From: Rikenella microfusus
GTDB lineage: Bacteria; Bacteroidota; Bacteroidia; Bacteroidales; VadinHA17
DNA length: 57,389 bases
Reading direction: 5' to 3'
Assembly: GCA_022736275.1 (NCBI GenBank)
Contig: DZBJ01000018.1
Span: 1-57,389, forward strand
Part shown: piece by piece, positions 42,469 through 51,338 of the stretch
How positions within the stretch are numbered: position 1 is the first letter of the stretch
Layout of the letters: each line of letters opens with the position of its first letter
The notes under the pieces: generated by a model
What the model was told of the DNA's origin: nothing
Databases searched by the model: none
The model's input: the letters and a program-made list of their open reading frames with translations, nothing else
Made by a program: the position numbers and the translations under genes

Positions 42469-44985
42469 TTATCTCAGGATAAGGTTTCCAAGAAGTACCC
42501 TTCCGCTCTTCCAGTAGGCCCTGAAGTAGGGGTTATCTGAAAGGTAAACAACAGTGCCCTTTCCGATAGTCTCTGAGATTATGACGCCGGTATTCTTCAC
42601 CTTTTGCCTGAACTTGTATCCCGCAAATCCTGAAACCGGCTTATTGTCTGTTATATATCCAATGTTGCTGCCCTTCTCCAGGAACGGTAGTCCTTCGTTC
42701 CTCTTCATCATGAACCACTCATTGCCCATTCCGGATGCAAACGGATGGGTATCATCAATATTTACCCTGAATATTGCACCTGCAGATCTCTCTGTTGCAG
42801 ACAGACGGCGCTGGTCTTCATACCTTTTAAGCAGTGTCGTATCAGAGCCGGTTGCCTTAACGATTTTCTTTTCCTCTGCCTCCTTTGCTTCGTAAGCCTT
42901 TGCCAGTCCTGTTGTCTTTTCTGCTTTAAACAGAGCCAGTGCATTGTCCATTGCAATCACCCTCCCTCCGCCTGAGAGATACGCCATTATCTTGTCCTTC
43001 GAATCGGTTAAGGTTCCTCCGGGAAGTATGACAACATCATAGTCGGATAAGTCTGCCTCTTTGAGGTTTGAGCAGTCAATCACCGTCACCGGGTATTCGA
43101 GCTCTCTCTCCATGAAGAACCATATCTCTCCGAATGACTGTGATGTACCCTCTCCTCCGACCAGGGCAACCACCGGTCTGTTGTTAACCGGTGAGTAGTC
43201 TGATCCCATATCCTTGCCCGATGTCACCATGCCTCCGGCGAGTTTTACCAGCGTCACTCCGCTGGCGGCCACGGCCTCAAGGACTTTTGCGTCAAACTGC
43301 TGATTGTGTCTGTTGTCCCCACGTGCCACTATCACTGATCCGCGGCTGAAAGAGGTTCCGGCCGCCACGAAGGGCTTGACCGAGTAGCGTACATTCAATC
43401 CTGCCTTGTAAAGCTGTGCCATGAACTTAAGCTCATTGAAGCCGGTCATGCTGGCAGCATATGCGTAAGGCATTACGGTATCGGAAGGCATCTCCGCCGC
43501 AGTGTCTGCCTCTGCTCCGGCATCAGCAACAGGCAGTCTCTCTTCTGAAGCGTAGGCCTCAATATTGTATACATACGGAAGTGCCCATGCCGTCAGGTCA
43601 TAGCTGATGGAGTCGGTTGACCTCGACTCAGGTTCGAACAGTACCTGCATCAGTCGCGACTGAGGCTGATAGGCACTTACCAGGATGTCATTCTTCTCAA
43701 CAGTAAGGCTTACCTGACTTCCGGTACGGTAGTCGAAGGCAGTGATTTTCTTTCCTGTTGCACGGGCGCTGTCATACCTTATCTGGTTGCTTTCAAGCAG
43801 CTGTTTCAGTGATTTCAGGGAAGCGGCGTCTGCATTTCCCTTGATAATTATCGTTTTGTATTTGAATACCGGTTTTTCCGCATTGCTTTTAAAGAAAGCG
43901 TAAAACTCCTTCAGCAGTCTCTCACGGTTGTCTTCTGCGGCGGAAAGTATTGCCATGGAGGCCAGGAAGTGACCTTCAACACGTTGCGTCAGGGTCAGGG
44001 TATCAATCTCATCGCGTTCCAGCGAGAGTCCGGCACGGGCACCGCCGCCCTGCTCAAGTGTATAGCCCATTGCGCCGTTGAAGAGTGGCCATGTGTCACC
44101 GAAGCTGGGGCAGAAGAGGTCAAAATTATCTTTGGTGTAATAAAGGCGGAAAGAGGCGTCGAACAGCTCAGAAGCCTTCTGGCCGGTAAGGGCGTGGTAT
44201 TCTTTCTGCCACGGGGTGATGACTTCATGCCACGGTTCTGCAGCGGGAGGGAAGAAATAGGTGCTGCCTGAGCCCATCTCGTGGAAGTCGGCATGCACAT
44301 GAGGCATATAACTGTTATACAACTTCATGCGGGCCTGCGTCTCCTTCTGCACATGCCAGCTCCAGTCGCGGTTGAGGTCAAACATATAATGGTTCAGCCT
44401 TGCAGAGGGCCATCCCTGGTTATGTTCCCAGGCATTGGGATCGCTGTTTGGCGGCCATCCCTGGGCTCTCCTGTACCTGGAGGTAAAGAGATCGCGTCCG
44501 TCAGGGTTCTGGCACGGATCAATGATGATGATCATGTTCTTCAGCCAATCGCCTGAACCGTCCCATGACTCCGTGACCAGGGTATGGAGCACCTTCATGG
44601 AAGCCTCGGCTCCTGCAGGTTCAGATCCGTGAACACTGTAGGCAAGCCATACAATGGGTAACGATTCTCTCTCCGGGCTGCCTGAAGCCAGTCCCGTGCG
44701 CTGAAGGTTGGAGAGCCTTATCTGCTCCAGCTTCTCCAGGTTTTCAGGCGAGGAGACGATGCACACGCTCAGCGACCTGCCTTCCCAGGTCTCTCCGTAC
44801 TGAAGGTACACAGCCCGGGGACTGACATCGGCTACATGCCTGAAATACTCGGTTACAGAGTGCTGGAAAGTGAACTGTTCACCGGGTTGGTACCCAAGGA
44901 ATTGTTCGGGAGTCTTGAGTTCCTGTGATGACAGAGATGCCGAAACAGCAGCAGCAATGATGCATGTGAGAATGTATCTTTTCAT
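42469..44985 (-). CDS. M14 family zinc carboxypeptidase-like protein
   Basis: Exported 838-residue protein with a signal peptide (ending LSSQ). The M14 domain covers about residues 25-330: zinc ligands in AYSVHGSEPAGAEAS, IIIIDPCQNPDGRDLFTSRY, and HVHADFHEMGSGSTYFFPPA for the third ligand region. From about 600 a glutamine-amidotransferase-like (class I) fold appears (PVVALVGGEGTSQSFGEIWF, DYDVVILPGGTLTDSKDKIM). Large Bacteroidota M14 proteins share this two-part design. It probably trims extracellular or periplasmic peptides, though the exact specificity is unknown. Confidence 0.88.
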   Translation of the reverse strand: MKRYILTCIIAAAVSASLSSQELKTPEQFLGYQPGEQFTFQHSVTEYFRHVADVSPRAVYLQYGETWEGRSLSVCIVSSPENLEKLEQIRLSNLQRTGLASGSPERESLPIVWLAYSVHGSEPAGAEASMKVLHTLVTESWDGSGDWLKNMIIIIDPCQNPDGRDLFTSRYRRAQGWPPNSDPNAWEHNQGWPSARLNHYMFDLNRDWSWHVQKETQARMKLYNSYMPHVHADFHEMGSGSTYFFPPAAEPWHEVITPWQKEYHALTGQKASELFDASFRLYYTKDNFDLFCPSFGDTWPLFNGAMGYTLEQGGGARAGLSLERDEIDTLTLTQRVEGHFLASMAILSAAEDNRERLLKEFYAFFKSNAEKPVFKYKTIIIKGNADAASLKSLKQLLESNQIRYDSARATGKKITAFDYRTGSQVSLTVEKNDILVSAYQPQSRLMQVLFEPESRSTDSISYDLTAWALPYVYNIEAYASEERLPVADAGAEADTAAEMPSDTVMPYAYAASMTGFNELKFMAQLYKAGLNVRYSVKPFVAAGTSFSRGSVIVARGDNRHNQQFDAKVLEAVAASGVTLVKLAGGMVTSGKDMGSDYSPVNNRPVVALVGGEGTSQSFGEIWFFMERELEYPVTVIDCSNLKEADLSDYDVVILPGGTLTDSKDKIMAYLSGGGRVIAMDNALALFKAEKTTGLAKAYEAKEAEEKKIVKATGSDTTLLKRYEDQRRLSATERSAGAIFRVNIDDTHPFASGMGNEWFMMKRNEGLPFLEKGSNIGYITDNKPVSGFAGYKFRQKVKNTGVIISETIGKGTVVYLSDNPYFRAYWKSGRVLLGNLILR

Positions 44986-45034
44986 TGGATAAGTTTAGCA
45001 GATGTAAATATACATTTTCGATATCAGATTGTCG

Positions 45035-45211
45035 ATTAAATCAAAACTCGCAAATCCTAAATTTGAGCCGGCGACGCAGGCGCAGGATCAATCCCGTACA
45101 CGAGGTGTCGCGAAGCAGATAACAATTCGCAAATCGCCAATCTTTCTGACTTTACAGATTGAGTATCCGCCTTTGGCGGAGACGAAATCCCGATAACGAA
45201 GTGTATCGGGA
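45035..45211. repeat. Intergenic repeat region with two hairpins after the DUF6320 gene
   Basis: The spacer between the M14 and DUF6320 genes contains CGCAAATC-type direct repeats (45049 and 45128 areas), a TCCGCC-TTT-GGCGGA hairpin near 45168-45182, and a hairpin TCCCGATA / TATCGGGA (45188-45211, loop ACGAAGTG). Such elements recur in many Bacteroidota genomes. In the minus direction they directly follow the DUF6320 stop (45229) and could end its transcript. Confidence 0.6.
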
Positions 45212-45228
45212 CTTTTGACTTTTCAAAG

Positions 45229-45912
45229 TCAGATATGGAACAGTCTGCCCAGGCTTCGTCCCCTTTTCAGCCTGTAGTGTATGAAGATGAATATCATTGC
45301 AATAATCAGGAGTGACGCTGCCGTGACAACTGACCACTGAAGTTTGAAGGCCGACATTAACAGTCTGTCAATGAGGTATTCGACGATGACGGTAAAGAGT
45401 GCCAGGGCGACCATGATGGTAGCCAGCAGGTTAAGTCCCCGGTACCTTGACAGGGAGTTGAGAAAAATCACCGCGGCTGTAAGAAGTGCTGCTGACAGGG
45501 CCATCGGGAGTCCGACGGTTCGTGACCATCCGTGGTGACCTGTAAAATTATCAAGGAGCCACAGAAACAGGATTGTTGCCGTGGCTGTGACACTGATCAC
45601 CAGGTATTGTTTTCCTCTCAGCAGGTATATGCCTGATACCATTGCAATGAGATACCCTATGCAGGTGGTTGTGATAAGAGACCAACTCATCCCCTTGCCG
45701 AATACGGCATCAATGGCGATGGTGATTGTCACGCCTGATACAAGTATCAGCATGAATATCTCATATATGTTCCTTGAGTTTTCTATCCTTGATACCCTGA
45801 AGATGTCAGCCGGAGAGGCTACCCTGTTCCTTATCCCATCTGAAGGCTCACAGAGGGGACATTTATCGTTCCCCTCGCCGAGATCAACGCCACAGTTTTT
45901 ACAGATTGACAT
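45229..45912 (-). CDS. DUF6320 zinc-ribbon membrane protein
   Basis: The 227-residue protein starts with a zinc ribbon (Cys4, Cys7, Cys18, Cys21 in CKNCGVDLGEGNDKCPLC). A short linker and six or so membrane helices follow (YEIFMLILVSGVTITIAIDA through SLLIIAMIFIFIHYRLKRGR). This matches the DUF6320 family as I recall it, found beside acyltransferase-like genes; function unknown. It starts 11 bases after the partner gene's stop, so the two form one operon driven from about 47223. Confidence 0.75.
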   Translation of the reverse strand: MSICKNCGVDLGEGNDKCPLCEPSDGIRNRVASPADIFRVSRIENSRNIYEIFMLILVSGVTITIAIDAVFGKGMSWSLITTTCIGYLIAMVSGIYLLRGKQYLVISVTATATILFLWLLDNFTGHHGWSRTVGLPMALSAALLTAAVIFLNSLSRYRGLNLLATIMVALALFTVIVEYLIDRLLMSAFKLQWSVVTAASLLIIAMIFIFIHYRLKRGRSLGRLFHI

Positions 45913-45923
45913 TCCGTATGTAT

Positions 45924-47204
45924 TTATGCATTTCCACGAAGTTTGACAGGCAGTCCTGCTGCTGTCAGTTGCTTAACGAACTTACTTTCCAGTTCAGGGT
46001 TGTCAGTGAGTGACCCGAATGTAATTATTGTATTCTTTCCCAGCGTGATCAGCCCGCCGGTGATCTTGATATCGCTGTGCGGAGGTGGGGGAGTGACAGA
46101 CATTGCCTCCATCATTTCTGCAGCCGGGCCTGACGGAACCACCCTTCCCATGTTGGTGATCGTGCTCGTAAACTGTGTAGGGCCGAATCTGTTATAGAGA
46201 AAGCGCATGACCGGGCTTTTGATGAAGAGGGGTATAATGCGTATAAGGGCATTCTTCTCACCTGACACATTCCGGCTGATGACCTGTCTGATCCTTTTCT
46301 CATCAGTCATCATCTGAATGGTGAGCTTCACCTCCCTGATCACCTCTTCAAACGAGTAATGACCCATCCGGATATCCAGGGCGGGCATTGCGAAGAGAGA
46401 GAAGTTACGCAGGGTGGTTGCTTCATATCTTTTCCGAAGGTCGAACGGCACCTGGACCCTTATGTGAGGTGATCCCTTTCCCTTTTCGAGTCTTATCTCC
46501 TGCAGCAGAAAAAGCAGGGTGGATGCCAGGTATTCTGTTATGGTGCAGCCTGCTGCCCTGGACGTTGCTGCCAGGTTTTCGGCCGGGATTTCAAACTCCG
46601 TCACCCTGAAGCGGGGAACCGGACGCAGTGAATACGGCAGATGCCATGCACCGGCAAGCGTGGCAGGATGAGGAATACCCTTTTCATAGTGCCGGGTGAA
46701 GAGATCATCTGTGGAGCCGGGCATTGGTCCATCCACAACCTCAGGGAACGGCACATCAGTGATACCGCATGCGTTATGAAAATAGTGGTTCAGGAGGGTT
46801 TTGAGGAAGAATATTGCACCGCCGCCATCTGTAAGTATGTGGAAAAATTCGACGGAGATACTGTTGCCGCGGACAAGGATCCTGTATACCAGCTCACCTT
46901 TTATTGTCCGCGGAAAGGGCAGGCATCTCGGTCCGCTGTCGGCCAGAATCCTTGGCGGATTCCCGTTATACTCGAGGTAATACCAGAAGAATCCCTTGCA
47001 CAGTTCAACACTGAAGAAGGGGAAAAGTAAGGCTGTCTCCTCTGATGCTTTTACCAGGGCAGGAAGAACAACGGGTGAGGTGAGGAAGATGGATATGCGG
47101 AAAACTCCCGTAAGCTCTGACCCGGTTATGGCTGGATAAATTTTAGCCGCGTTGTCAAGTTTCATCCATTCAAGGGGTGGATGAATTTCCCGTTCTCTCC
47201 CCAT
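45924..47204 (-). CDS. Condensation-domain / alcohol acetyltransferase-like protein
   Basis: The 426-residue protein resembles the chloramphenicol-acetyltransferase/condensation superfamily (AATase-like). The active motif HxxxDG appears as FFHILTDGGG with His122, Asp126 and Gly127. A second landmark is the structural VPFDLRKRYEATTLRNFSLF and the C-terminal ITNMGRVVPSGPAAEMMEAM strand exchange. It has no signal peptide. Substrates are unknown: an acyl, alcohol or peptidyl group could be joined. It is tightly linked to the DUF6320 membrane protein, suggesting membrane-linked acylation of a lipid or small molecule. Confidence 0.78.
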   Translation of the reverse strand: MGREREIHPPLEWMKLDNAAKIYPAITGSELTGVFRISIFLTSPVVLPALVKASEETALLFPFFSVELCKGFFWYYLEYNGNPPRILADSGPRCLPFPRTIKGELVYRILVRGNSISVEFFHILTDGGGAIFFLKTLLNHYFHNACGITDVPFPEVVDGPMPGSTDDLFTRHYEKGIPHPATLAGAWHLPYSLRPVPRFRVTEFEIPAENLAATSRAAGCTITEYLASTLLFLLQEIRLEKGKGSPHIRVQVPFDLRKRYEATTLRNFSLFAMPALDIRMGHYSFEEVIREVKLTIQMMTDEKRIRQVISRNVSGEKNALIRIIPLFIKSPVMRFLYNRFGPTQFTSTITNMGRVVPSGPAAEMMEAMSVTPPPPHSDIKITGGLITLGKNTIITFGSLTDNPELESKFVKQLTAAGLPVKLRGNA

Positions 47205-47222
47205 TCACCACTTATGATAATG

Positions 47223-47230
47223 CAAAAGTA
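47223..47230 (-). promoter_or_regulatory. Putative -7 box of the acyltransferase-DUF6320 operon
   Basis: The minus strand reads TACTTTTG (TAnnTTTG), 18 bases before the ATG at 47204. It is divergent from the S9 peptidase box at 47298-47305. Confidence 0.45.
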
Positions 47231-47297
47231 AGCATAACTATCGGCTTTCGGTGATGTGTTGCCGGACATATTCCTGAGGAGCCAAGGGTAACTTTGT

Positions 47298-47305
47298 TAT
47301 ATTTG
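47298..47305 (+). promoter_or_regulatory. Putative -7 box of the S9 peptidase gene
   Basis: TATATTTG matches TAnnTTTG, 34 bases before the ATG at 47340. The -33 region is not convincing. Confidence 0.4.
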
Positions 47306-47339
47306 TTTGCATAAAACCGCACTTAACCTCAAAAATATC

Positions 47340-49523
47340 ATGATGAAAAAGATGTTCAGGATTCTTCAGCTCTCATTGCTGCTGATTTCACCTGTAACCC
47401 TTTCAGGACAGAGGCCGGGACCTGATATCCGGCCGGGATTCATAAAGTGGATAGATGATAACCGCATTCTGGTAAGGTTATATGATGAAACGAAGCCCGG
47501 AATCAGTACGGAGGAGAATCTCATTATAAAGGAATATGACTGCAGAACGGGTCAATCAGTAAAGGTGGATGACTACCGGACCGAAATGCAGAAGTTGATG
47601 GACCTGCTCCCCGAGGGTGTCACACCCGGACCTGACATGGCTGCCACATCTGACATGCAGGCTGTTGTATTGCTCCGCGACGATGACCTCTGGTACTATG
47701 CGGCCGGTAACCCTGAAGGCATTAAGCTGACCGGTGACCCGGGCAAAGAGGTGAACATGAGGTTTGCTCCCGGAGACAGGCGAATAGCATATACAAAGAA
47801 TAAAGATCTATACTACTATGATCTTGACCTCAGGAGTGAGACCCGCCTTACTTTCGATGCCACGAATAAAATCTACAACGGATGGGCATCGTGGGTCTAT
47901 TTCGAAGAGATACTCGGACGGGCCTCAAGGTATGCTGCATTCTGGTGGTCACCCGATGCTGAACGGATTGCCTACCTGCATACTGATGACAATCCGGTTC
48001 CGCTGTTTCACCTCAACAGGCTGGAAGATACTGACGGACCGCGTGGCCAGCTTGAGATAACACCCTATCCCAAACCGGGTGACCCGAACCCGAAGGTGAA
48101 AATGGGCATCGCCGACCTGGCGACGGGTAAGACCACCTGGGTAAAGAGCGATGAGGAGAAAGATCAATACACCGCCTGGCCATCATGGACACCGGACGGA
48201 AAAAAACTGATGATACAGATACTGAACCGTGACCAGAATGACATGCGGTTCATTCTGGCTGATGCAGCCACGGGAGAAAACACGGAAATATACAGGGAGA
48301 CGCGGCCAACGTGGGTTGATTTCTTCGAAGACATTTATGTAATGAATGACGGCAGCGGGTTCCTGGTGAGGAGCTGCCGGAACGATTGGCACAATCTGTA
48401 CTTCTACGGCTGGGACGGCACACTGAAGTCGCAGGTGACAAACTTCAGATGGAAAGTCAATGAGATTGTCAGGGTTGACGAGGCCAGGAAAGAGGTTTAT
48501 TTCACAGGATCGGGTCCGGAGGCACTTGATAATAATCTGTTCAGGGTGCGGCTCGACGGTACCCGGCTGCTCCGGATGACATCAGGCGAAGGGTACCATA
48601 CTGCTTCGGTATCACCCGGAGGCTCATGGGTTGTCGACAACTGGAGCAGTCTTGCCAACCCCGGAGCGATTGATCTGATAAACAAGGGAGGGAAGATGGT
48701 ACGAACGATATACCGCCAGGAGGAACCTGAGTTTGATCCTCAGAAGCATCAGCGGGTTGACCTGGTTAGAATAAAGACCACTGATGGTCTTTTCGATATG
48801 CCGGCCCTGATAACCTACCCGACAGGTTTTGATGCAACGAAGAAATATCCGGTCATATTCACCATTTACGGCGGCCCTGATGCGGGAAGCATCCGTAACA
48901 GGTGGCAGGGTCTCCAGCCCCGGTGGTACGCAGAGAACGGTATAGTAACCATAAATGTTGATCACCGCGGCTCAGGCACCTTTGGGAAGAAGGGGCTCGA
49001 TTACATGTACCGGTCACTTGGCAAATGGGAGATATCCGATTATTCAGATGCGGTGAAATGGCTCAGGACCCAGCCCTGGGTTGACTCATCGCGCATGGGC
49101 ATAACCGGCGGATCATACGGAGGCTACGTAACCTGCATGGCACTCACCGCAGGTTCCGGATACTGGACCCACGGCATAGCTGATTATTCAGTGACTGACT
49201 GGAAGCTTTATGACAATGTCTATACTGAAAGGTTCATGGACACTCCTGAACAGAATCCCGAGGGCTATAAGGCTGGCTCAACCCTCACTTATGCCGCTGA
49301 CCTGAAGGGAAAGTTGCTTATACGTCACGGTGACATGGACGACAATGTCCATATGCAGAACACGATATGGCTTGTTACAACTCTCCAGGACCTCAACAAA
49401 CCATTTGAAATGATGATCTATCCGGGTGAGCGACACGGCTGGGGCGGACCCAAAAGAGTGTTTATGACCAATGAGTCTAACAAATTCTGGCTGAAGCATT
49501 TCTTCGGCAGGGAAGATAACTAA
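47340..49523 (+). CDS. Dipeptidyl peptidase IV-like S9 serine peptidase
   Basis: Releases dipeptides, usually X-Pro, from oligopeptides in the periplasm or outside. The 727-residue product has a signal peptide (ending LSGQ), an eight-bladed propeller with the DPP-IV patterns YAAFWWSPDAERIAYLHTDD and WVYFEEILGRAS, and a C-terminal hydrolase domain. The triad is visible as Ser592 in GGSYGGY, Asp667 in MDDNVHMQ and His699 in ERHGWGG. I start at the ATG at 47340; the frame further upstream opens with TTG and lacks a signal. The M24 gene follows after 11 bases. Confidence 0.95.
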   Translation: MMKKMFRILQLSLLLISPVTLSGQRPGPDIRPGFIKWIDDNRILVRLYDETKPGISTEENLIIKEYDCRTGQSVKVDDYRTEMQKLMDLLPEGVTPGPDMAATSDMQAVVLLRDDDLWYYAAGNPEGIKLTGDPGKEVNMRFAPGDRRIAYTKNKDLYYYDLDLRSETRLTFDATNKIYNGWASWVYFEEILGRASRYAAFWWSPDAERIAYLHTDDNPVPLFHLNRLEDTDGPRGQLEITPYPKPGDPNPKVKMGIADLATGKTTWVKSDEEKDQYTAWPSWTPDGKKLMIQILNRDQNDMRFILADAATGENTEIYRETRPTWVDFFEDIYVMNDGSGFLVRSCRNDWHNLYFYGWDGTLKSQVTNFRWKVNEIVRVDEARKEVYFTGSGPEALDNNLFRVRLDGTRLLRMTSGEGYHTASVSPGGSWVVDNWSSLANPGAIDLINKGGKMVRTIYRQEEPEFDPQKHQRVDLVRIKTTDGLFDMPALITYPTGFDATKKYPVIFTIYGGPDAGSIRNRWQGLQPRWYAENGIVTINVDHRGSGTFGKKGLDYMYRSLGKWEISDYSDAVKWLRTQPWVDSSRMGITGGSYGGYVTCMALTAGSGYWTHGIADYSVTDWKLYDNVYTERFMDTPEQNPEGYKAGSTLTYAADLKGKLLIRHGDMDDNVHMQNTIWLVTTLQDLNKPFEMMIYPGERHGWGGPKRVFMTNESNKFWLKHFFGREDN

Positions 49524-49534
49524 ACAGGTAGGCA

Positions 49535-51337
49535 ATGGCTGCAACAGAATATAAAAAACAGCTCTCCTCAATGCGTGAGCTTATGAAGAAGAGGGGGCTT
49601 GACGCTCTTGTAATACCCTCATCCGATCCTCATCTCGGAGAGTATGTTCCTGACCACTGGAAGGTTATAAGGTGGCTTACCGGGTTCACCGGTTCTGCCG
49701 GAACCGTGGTGATCACGAAGTCATTTGCAGGTCTCTGGACAGACAGCCGGTATTTCATTCAGGCCGAGGAGCAGCTGCAGGATTCAGGCTATGGGCTGGT
49801 GAGGCTGAAGATCCCTCACACACCTGAGTATATTGATTGGCTGGCAGGCAGAATGAAGAAGGGAAGCACAGTAGCCGTTGACGGCAGGCTGATCTCAGCC
49901 GGACAGGTTACGCTCCTCAAGACAGCTCTCAGGGAAAAGGGGGTGAAGCTGACACTTAAGGGAGATCTGGTGAGCCGGCTGTGGAGAGAGAGGCCTCCTC
50001 TGCCCCTGAAGATGGCCTTTGCACATCCTCAGGAGTACGCGGGCGAGAGCCGTCGTGACAAGATTGCTCGGGTGAGAAAAAGAATGGCGGAGATGGAGAT
50101 TGATTACCATCTGCTCACCTCCTGTGATGACATTATGTGGCTTCTCAATATCCGGGGGGATGACATAGCTTACAGTCCGCTTCTTCTCTCCTTTGCCATT
50201 GTCAGCGACAGGCAGGTGATGCTTTTTGCCGATGAGGATAAGATACCCACAGCCATGAAAGCCGAGTTTGATAAAGACGGGGTGATACTTCTGCCCTATG
50301 AAATGACCGAACCTGTTCTCGGTTCACTGCCGGAAAAATCCTCCATCCTTCTTAACCCTGCAACTACCTCTGCAGCGCTCTATGCTTCGTTGCCACGTGG
50401 TTCCGGGGTCACCGGGGAGGTGACTATTCCCACCCGGTTTAAGGCAATAAAGAATGAGACTGAGATCAGAAATCTACGCGAGGTTATGATCCGTGACGGA
50501 GTTGCCCTCACGCGCTTTTTTTACTGGCTTGAGCAGACCATCGGCAGAAGGGAGGTGACTGAACTCTCAGCAGCAGCCCGCCTGGAAGAACTGAGACTGG
50601 AGCAGGAGGGCTGTACCGGCCCCTCCTTCTCCACCATTGCCGCCTGGAACGGTCATGCTGCTCTGCCCCATTATGTACCATCACCTGCAACGGATGCAGT
50701 CCTCGGATCGAAAGGCATCTTTTTGCTCGACTCCGGAGGACAGTATTACGGGGGAACGACAGACACAACGAGAACCATTGCCCTGGGCAAGCCTGACGGT
50801 GACATGAAGAGGGACTTTACTCTCGCCCTGAAGGGTACATTAGGCCTTGCCATGGTTAAATTTCCATATGGGACAAGGGGATACCAGATTGAGGTTCTTG
50901 CCAGGAAGGCACTGTGGGACAACGGGCTGAATTACGGGCACGGGACAGGTCACGGTGTCGGCAGCTTCCTCAACGTGCATGAGGGCCCACAGACAATAGG
51001 GTCAGTCGCAACAGGCGACCTGAAGACGGTGCTGGAACCGGGAATGGTCATATCTGATGAGCCTGCCATATACAGGGAGGGAAGGTACGGCTTCAGAACC
51101 GAAAATCTTGTTCTCTGCGTTGATGACTCCGAAACTGATCACGGCAGGTTCCTTAAATTCGAGACTGTGACACTATGCTATATCGACACGTCTCTGACAG
51201 AAGCAGCTCTCCTTGATGCCCGGGAAATCGAATGGCTGAACAGCTATCATGATAAAGTCTGGTCGGAACTATCCCCCAGGCTGGGGGCTGATGAGCGGAA
51301 GTGGCTCAGGGAAAAGACGCTTCCGATAAAAAAATAA
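49535..51337 (+). CDS. pepP: M24 family Xaa-Pro aminopeptidase (aminopeptidase P)
   Basis: Cleaves the N-terminal residue before proline. The 600-residue product has the three-domain architecture of the long aminopeptidase P: two creatinase-like N-domains (ALVIPSSDPHLGEYVPDHWK, FTGSAGTVVITKSFAGLWTD) and a pita-bread catalytic domain. Metal ligands are seen in LLDSGGQYYGGTTDTTRTI, HGTGHGVGSFLNVHEGP and ISDEPAIYREGRYGFRTENL. There is no signal peptide. It is sandwiched between S9 and S37 genes, 11 and 1 bases apart, and acts on the same proline-rich peptides. Confidence 0.95.
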   Translation: MAATEYKKQLSSMRELMKKRGLDALVIPSSDPHLGEYVPDHWKVIRWLTGFTGSAGTVVITKSFAGLWTDSRYFIQAEEQLQDSGYGLVRLKIPHTPEYIDWLAGRMKKGSTVAVDGRLISAGQVTLLKTALREKGVKLTLKGDLVSRLWRERPPLPLKMAFAHPQEYAGESRRDKIARVRKRMAEMEIDYHLLTSCDDIMWLLNIRGDDIAYSPLLLSFAIVSDRQVMLFADEDKIPTAMKAEFDKDGVILLPYEMTEPVLGSLPEKSSILLNPATTSAALYASLPRGSGVTGEVTIPTRFKAIKNETEIRNLREVMIRDGVALTRFFYWLEQTIGRREVTELSAAARLEELRLEQEGCTGPSFSTIAAWNGHAALPHYVPSPATDAVLGSKGIFLLDSGGQYYGGTTDTTRTIALGKPDGDMKRDFTLALKGTLGLAMVKFPYGTRGYQIEVLARKALWDNGLNYGHGTGHGVGSFLNVHEGPQTIGSVATGDLKTVLEPGMVISDEPAIYREGRYGFRTENLVLCVDDSETDHGRFLKFETVTLCYIDTSLTEAALLDAREIEWLNSYHDKVWSELSPRLGADERKWLREKTLPIKK

Positions 51338-51338
51338 G

